A stretch of 64,000 nucleotides of DNA from Lysinibacillus sp. G4S2 (GTDB lineage: Bacteria; Bacillota; Bacilli; Bacillales_A; Planococcaceae): contig NZ_JAUCFJ010000002.1 in assembly GCF_030348505.1 (NCBI RefSeq), positions 5,088,001 through 5,152,000 of the forward strand. The letters run 5' to 3'. Every line of letters begins with the position of its first letter. Position 1 is the first letter of the stretch. This document shows positions 60,367 through 64,000 of this stretch, piece by piece. The notes under the pieces are model-generated. The model saw nothing but the letters and a program-made list of their open reading frames with translations. It was not told the origin of the DNA and did not search any database. A program made the position numbers and the translations under genes.

Positions 60367-61146
60367 TTAATATTTATTCACAAAACGTATTGCTCTACTC
60401 ATAACAGTTGGGACAACTGATGCATGATTTTCCTCCAACGCTTCATAAAACGCAATGTCCATAATTTTTCCTAAATCGCTGGCAATTTGTTGTGCATCAT
60501 CAACCATAAAGGTTTCCAGTTCCCCTACACCTATAAATAATTTTTCATATGCATATGGACGCTCTTTTATAAATTTTGAAACATAATTTACTAGTTCATG
60601 CTCATTCCACCAAATAGAAGGGCTTATCGCTATATAACGTTGGAAGCTTGATTGATGATGGAATAATTGCCAAAGCACAAAGTAACCCGCCAATGAATGG
60701 CCGAACAGTGCTTGCTGCTGTACATTTACAGGGAATTGCGCCTGAATACTTGGCTTTAATTCCTCCTCTAAAAATCGACTAAAGTTCTCTGCTCCTCCAT
60801 GCTTCTCATAGCCCTTACCTTTAAATCTTGCAGGATAAGTGTACGTTTGGGCTTGTCCTGTAAAATCATAAAATCGTCGTTCATGCATATCGGCTCCATG
60901 CCCGATACCAACTACAATAGCTGGCAAAATACTTGTTTTAGGCGCATTGCGGCTTTGCAGGCGGACTGCTTCCTTCACAAGGTGAAAGTATGACGATCCG
61001 TCCAATACATATAAAACGGGAAACCCTCCTGCTGGTACTTCTCCATTCGGTACATAAATATTTATCGTATAAGTATAATTAGTAAACTTCGATATAATTT
61101 GCTGCGTCACATAATCAAGTGTATTCACGATTTTCTCCTCAATCAT
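60367..61146 (-). CDS. Siderophore esterase-like alpha/beta hydrolase
   Basis: The 259-residue protein is an esterase-D/IroE-type hydrolase (PF00756) with nucleophile Ser in GHSLAGYFVL, preceded by FPVLYVLDGSSYFH. The C-terminal histidine is probably in LEENHASVVP. IroE and BesA relatives hydrolyse the backbone of catecholate siderophores such as bacillibactin to release iron. The ATG overlaps the stop of the ABC ATPase gene (ATGA), linking it to the uptake operon. No signal peptide is visible, so it works in the cytoplasm after uptake. The siderophore identity is inference. Confidence 0.85.
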   Translation of the reverse strand: MIEEKIVNTLDYVTQQIISKFTNYTYTINIYVPNGEVPAGGFPVLYVLDGSSYFHLVKEAVRLQSRNAPKTSILPAIVVGIGHGADMHERRFYDFTGQAQTYTYPARFKGKGYEKHGGAENFSRFLEEELKPSIQAQFPVNVQQQALFGHSLAGYFVLWQLFHHQSSFQRYIAISPSIWWNEHELVNYVSKFIKERPYAYEKLFIGVGELETFMVDDAQQIASDLGKIMDIAFYEALEENHASVVPTVMSRAIRFVNKY

Positions 61147-61925
61147 TTGCCGGCCTCCCTCAAAACATCATAACCATAGCATACTGGTGTTTTCGTAACA
61201 GGATCCTCCATAATACGTGCATGAATATTGAATACATTTCGCATAACATCTTCACATAAAATTTCGCTTGGTGTTCCAGTTTTCATCACAACACCCTGCC
61301 GCATTGCGATTATATGATCAGAATATCGTGCTGCGTGATTAATGTCGTGTAATACCATAACAATCGTACATCTATGCTGCTCGTTCAAGTTTTTCACAAT
61401 TTCTAGCACTTCTAACTGATGTGCCATATCTAGATAAGTCGTCGGTTCGTCTAATAACAAAATATTTGTTTCTTGCGCTAAGGCCATTGCAAGCCATACA
61501 CGCTGGCGCTGACCCCCAGAAAGCTGTGCAAGCTCGCGATTGCGATACTCATTTGTATTTGTGACAGTTAAGGCCCACTCAATCATTTCCTCGTCCTTTT
61601 TTGTTAAGCGGTTCACATTATTTCGATGCGGATAACGACCATAGGCAATAAGTTCCTCGACCTTTAACTGACCAGGTGCATTAGGCGTCTGAGATAAAAT
61701 AGCTAGCTTTTTCGCGATTTCCTTTGTCGATAAATTTTGCATATTTTGATCTTGTAAATAAACCGTGCCCTGCAGCTTCTTTAATATACGACCGATTGTT
61801 TTTAATAATGTTGATTTCCCACACCCATTGGGTCCTATAATGGTCGTAACCTTCCCCTCTTCAATTGTTAAATTTAAGCCTTCAAACACACGAACTTGCT
61901 CATAGCCGGAAGATAAATTTTCCAT
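61143..61925 (-). CDS. Iron-siderophore ABC transporter ATPase (FecE/FhuC type)
   Basis: The 260-residue (or slightly longer) ATPase powers the two permeases upstream. Walker A is GPNGCGKST, the signature LSGGQRQR, Walker B ILLLDEPTTYLD, and the switch His is in VLHDINHAARYSDH. The ATG at 61925 lies some 25 bases from any good ribosome site. Six codons further upstream an ATA sits 7 bases past AGGGGG and would add IQTAFR, the usual length before the conserved NLSSGY. A non-AUG start is therefore possible. It overlaps the esterase gene by four bases. Confidence 0.92.
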   Translation of the reverse strand: MENLSSGYEQVRVFEGLNLTIEEGKVTTIIGPNGCGKSTLLKTIGRILKKLQGTVYLQDQNMQNLSTKEIAKKLAILSQTPNAPGQLKVEELIAYGRYPHRNNVNRLTKKDEEMIEWALTVTNTNEYRNRELAQLSGGQRQRVWLAMALAQETNILLLDEPTTYLDMAHQLEVLEIVKNLNEQHRCTIVMVLHDINHAARYSDHIIAMRQGVVMKTGTPSEILCEDVMRNVFNIHARIMEDPVTKTPVCYGYDVLREAGK

Positions 61926-61954
61926 TCTAAATGCAGTTTGTATACGATTTCCCC

Positions 61955-62986
61955 CTATGCCTTTGATTTCACTAGTAAATATAAGAAATACGGAATCCCA
62001 ATAATCGAGACAACAATACCAACCGCTAACTCAGACGGCGCAAATACTGTTTTTCCTATAAAGTCAGCTAAAATAAGTAATCCCGCACCAATCAACGCAC
62101 TTACTGCCATGACATAACGATGTTGTATACCGACAAGCTGTTTAGCAATATGTGGCGCCATTAGTCCAATAAAGCCGATACTGCCTGATACTGATACACA
62201 GGCACTGACTAAGCCAACACTTGCCAATAATAGCTTCATTTTCTCTTTTTCCACCGCTATCCCTAAGCTTGTAATACTATCCTCTTCTAATTGAAAATAA
62301 TCGAGCAAATATGATTTCCGATAAACGTAAATGCCTAATAAAATAAGCCATGGCAACATAGTCACTACAAAAATCCAGTTTGCATTATAAATAGAGCCCG
62401 CCATCCAAACTGCGGCAGCTTCATAATCTTGAGCATTCATTTTCAATGATAAAAACAGTGACAGTGCCGCAAAGCCACTATTAATCGCAATTCCTGTTAA
62501 AATAAGTCGCTGCATATCTAAATGACCATTTTTCCAGGCAAACGAAAAAATAAGTAGAGCAGCCAAAGCACCGCCCACAAATCCAAACATCGGCATCATC
62601 AAAACAGATAACCAGCTACTCATATCTGCAGACACGACACGGAATTGAAAGAAAAACATGAAGATAACCACTGCTGCACCAGCACCCGCATTAATCCCTA
62701 AAATTCCTGGGTCTGCTAAGCCATTACGTGTAATCCCCTGTAGCACAACCCCTGCCATGCCTAGACCAACACCAACAAGTGCTGCGATGACAATACGTGG
62801 TAAACGGAATTCAAAAATGACAAGATCAAATTTTGGATTTGGCTCAATACGTAGCAATGTTCTTAAAACATCCATCACCGACATATCAAAAACACCATTT
62901 GTAATATGAAGATAGCTGGCACCTAAAATAAATACAATGAGTATTGCAACAGTCATAACGAATACACTTGAGGTTTTTTTACGCAC
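61955..62986 (-). CDS. FecCD-family iron-siderophore permease 2
   Basis: The 343-residue permease has about ten membrane segments and the family signatures RLPRIVIAALVGVGLGMAGV, GITRNGLADPGILGINAGAG and GLMAPHIAKQLVG, the last being the coupling helix for the ATPase. The GTG at 62986 is 8 bases past GGAGG; a GTG at 62995 lies on the site and is rejected. Its start overlaps the end of the other permease gene by about eight bases, so the two are co-translated to make a heterodimer. Confidence 0.92.
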   Translation of the reverse strand: MRKKTSSVFVMTVAILIVFILGASYLHITNGVFDMSVMDVLRTLLRIEPNPKFDLVIFEFRLPRIVIAALVGVGLGMAGVVLQGITRNGLADPGILGINAGAGAAVVIFMFFFQFRVVSADMSSWLSVLMMPMFGFVGGALAALLIFSFAWKNGHLDMQRLILTGIAINSGFAALSLFLSLKMNAQDYEAAAVWMAGSIYNANWIFVVTMLPWLILLGIYVYRKSYLLDYFQLEEDSITSLGIAVEKEKMKLLLASVGLVSACVSVSGSIGFIGLMAPHIAKQLVGIQHRYVMAVSALIGAGLLILADFIGKTVFAPSELAVGIVVSIIGIPYFLYLLVKSKA

Positions 62987-63986
62987 GTTTTTCACCTCCG
63001 TGTTTGCGAACTAAATATAAGAAGAATGGGACACCAACCAATGCCGTTAATACGCCGATTGGAGTTTCAAACGGATAATTAACAAAGCGACTGAGTACAT
63101 CACAAAGTGCTAAGAAAAACGCACCGATTACAGCTGCACATGGAATGATAAAGCGATAATCTACACCAACAAGAAAACGTGTAATATGAGGAATTACTAA
63201 CCCTACAAAGGAGATTTTTCCTACAAGTGCTACTGCGGTACCTGTTAAACATACAACAGCAAGCATGCTAATGATTTTCACCGCTTTCGTTTTTTGTCCA
63301 AGTCCAATAGCGATATCTTCGCCTAGTGAAGTGATCGTAATAGCTTTAGCTGATACTAATGCAAGAACTAAACCAATCAATCCAAATGGAATAGATAGCA
63401 TGAGCATATCCATGTCCACCATATGTACCTTTGTGTTATACCAAACACTTACTGTTTGTGATACTTGGAAATACATCGCAATAGCTGTGGCAATACTGCT
63501 TAAAAATGTACCAATGACCGTCCCAATAATGGCAAGTCTTACTGGTGATAAACCATTTCGAATTAAAGAGCCAAAACCAAATACAATTCCTGCCCCTAAT
63601 GCTGAACCGAGCATAGAAAGTAGGATCATTTGGTAATTCGGAAGCCCTGGGAAAAATACTATTGCTAACGTAATAACAAATGCTGAACCATCATTAACGC
63701 CCATTAGTGATGGAGACGCTAAATAATTTCGTGTAATACCCTGCATAACAGCGCCGGCTACTGCTAAAAATGCCCCCACTAGTAAAACTGCGGTAATTCT
63801 AGGGATACGCCCTGTTCGCACAATTTGGTGGTCCACATTTGAAGGGTCAAACGCAGTAATCGCCTGCCACGCCGTTATTGCGCTAATGTCTTTTGTACCG
63901 TACATAACGGACACTAATGCCACAATCGCAATTAGGAATGGAGAAGCTGCTAGTATTGAAAATGCCGCAATGTTTGTTTTTTTCAA
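62979..63986 (-). CDS. FecCD-family iron-siderophore permease 1
   Basis: The 335-residue permease has about nine or ten membrane segments and the family signatures GRIPRITAVLLVGAFLAVAG, GITRNYLASPSLMGVNDGSA and GLVIPHITRFLVG. The best start is a TTG at 63986 behind AAAAGGTG; a GTG at 63995 is possible. It is the first gene visible in the operon, with the second permease, ATPase and esterase following. A substrate-binding lipoprotein is not in the window and may lie just to the right. Confidence 0.92.
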   Translation of the reverse strand: MKKTNIAAFSILAASPFLIAIVALVSVMYGTKDISAITAWQAITAFDPSNVDHQIVRTGRIPRITAVLLVGAFLAVAGAVMQGITRNYLASPSLMGVNDGSAFVITLAIVFFPGLPNYQMILLSMLGSALGAGIVFGFGSLIRNGLSPVRLAIIGTVIGTFLSSIATAIAMYFQVSQTVSVWYNTKVHMVDMDMLMLSIPFGLIGLVLALVSAKAITITSLGEDIAIGLGQKTKAVKIISMLAVVCLTGTAVALVGKISFVGLVIPHITRFLVGVDYRFIIPCAAVIGAFFLALCDVLSRFVNYPFETPIGVLTALVGVPFFLYLVRKHGGEKRA

Positions 63987-64000
63987 CTTCCACACCTTTT

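Noticed and set aside
1..64000. Prophage, integrase, toxin-antitoxin or defence system
   Set aside because: I looked for integrases, restriction, Abi-type, reverse transcriptase, toxin and phage genes and saw none. The window is chromosomal core plus accessory metabolism.

Overview
The window looks like a chromosomal stretch of a low-GC, endospore-forming Bacillaceae or Planococcaceae bacterium, most like Lysinibacillus. Pointers are a FosB bacillithiol transferase and a YfiT-type DinB protein, an S-layer-homology (SLH) protein, T-box and cobalamin riboswitches, a BclB-type exosporium domain, a YtvI-like protein, a bpsAB-type type III polyketide synthase pair, and many TTG and GTG starts behind strong GGAGG sites. 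I saw no rRNA or tRNA genes and no transposase gene. The species assignment is inference.

Layout. 1-13 kb: housekeeping genes on the minus strand (AI-2E-family permease cut by the edge, M3 peptidase, chemoreceptor, YebC, LMW phosphatase, acyltransferase, RlmA-like methyltransferase overlapping a MATE pump, tyrosine phosphatase). 12-14 kb: a cobalamin riboswitch controlling a PduO-like adenosyltransferase and a BtuF-like lipoprotein. 14-21 kb: peroxidase, HEAT-like protein, YtvI-like permease, CwlO-like endopeptidase with a candidate WalR box, and an ABC1 kinase-like protein. 21.6-27.5 kb: a reactive-sulfur island (TsdA-like diheme cytochrome, DsbA/FrnE protein, TauE/SafE exporter, TusA, rhodanese-persulfide dioxygenase, DsrE, two rhodaneses) next to a CstR repressor; five similar 18-bp operator-like palindromes tie it together. 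27.6-29.4 kb: hmp and divergent nsrR (nitric oxide). 29-34 kb: small enzymes and a second chemoreceptor. 35-38.6 kb: a 1179-residue surface protein with LRR, InlB-type and SLH repeats. 40-45 kb: leuA behind a leucine (CUC) T-box and a second-type methionyl-tRNA synthetase behind a methionine (AUG) T-box. 45-49 kb: ECF sigma/anti-sigma pair, fosB, rsgA. 49-51 kb: bpsA-bpsB. 51-53 kb: divergent yciC and zinc-free L33 with facing Zur boxes. 53-58 kb: probable spore-surface genes. 58-60 kb: yfiT, a lipoprotein and decaying genes. 60-64 kb: a siderophore esterase plus FecCDE-type iron ABC operon that reaches the right edge.

The most striking feature is the intergenic DNA. Family A has 15-bp ends CAGGCGTGTTGATTA and makes 9-bp target duplications; family B has ISL3-like ends GGCTCATCAC... 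and one clean 8-bp duplication. Both carry variants of the same GC-rich palindromic core, so one core seems to have been carried by two unrelated sets of ends. A 36-bp tandem array (10 units) is built from a module that also sits inside these cores. A hairpin family D interrupts the methionine T-box leader. Four separate loci hold arrays with a period of exactly 21 bp, built on TTATCGA-like heptamers; two of these arrays lie inside mobile repeats. I know of no description of these arrays, but I could not search.
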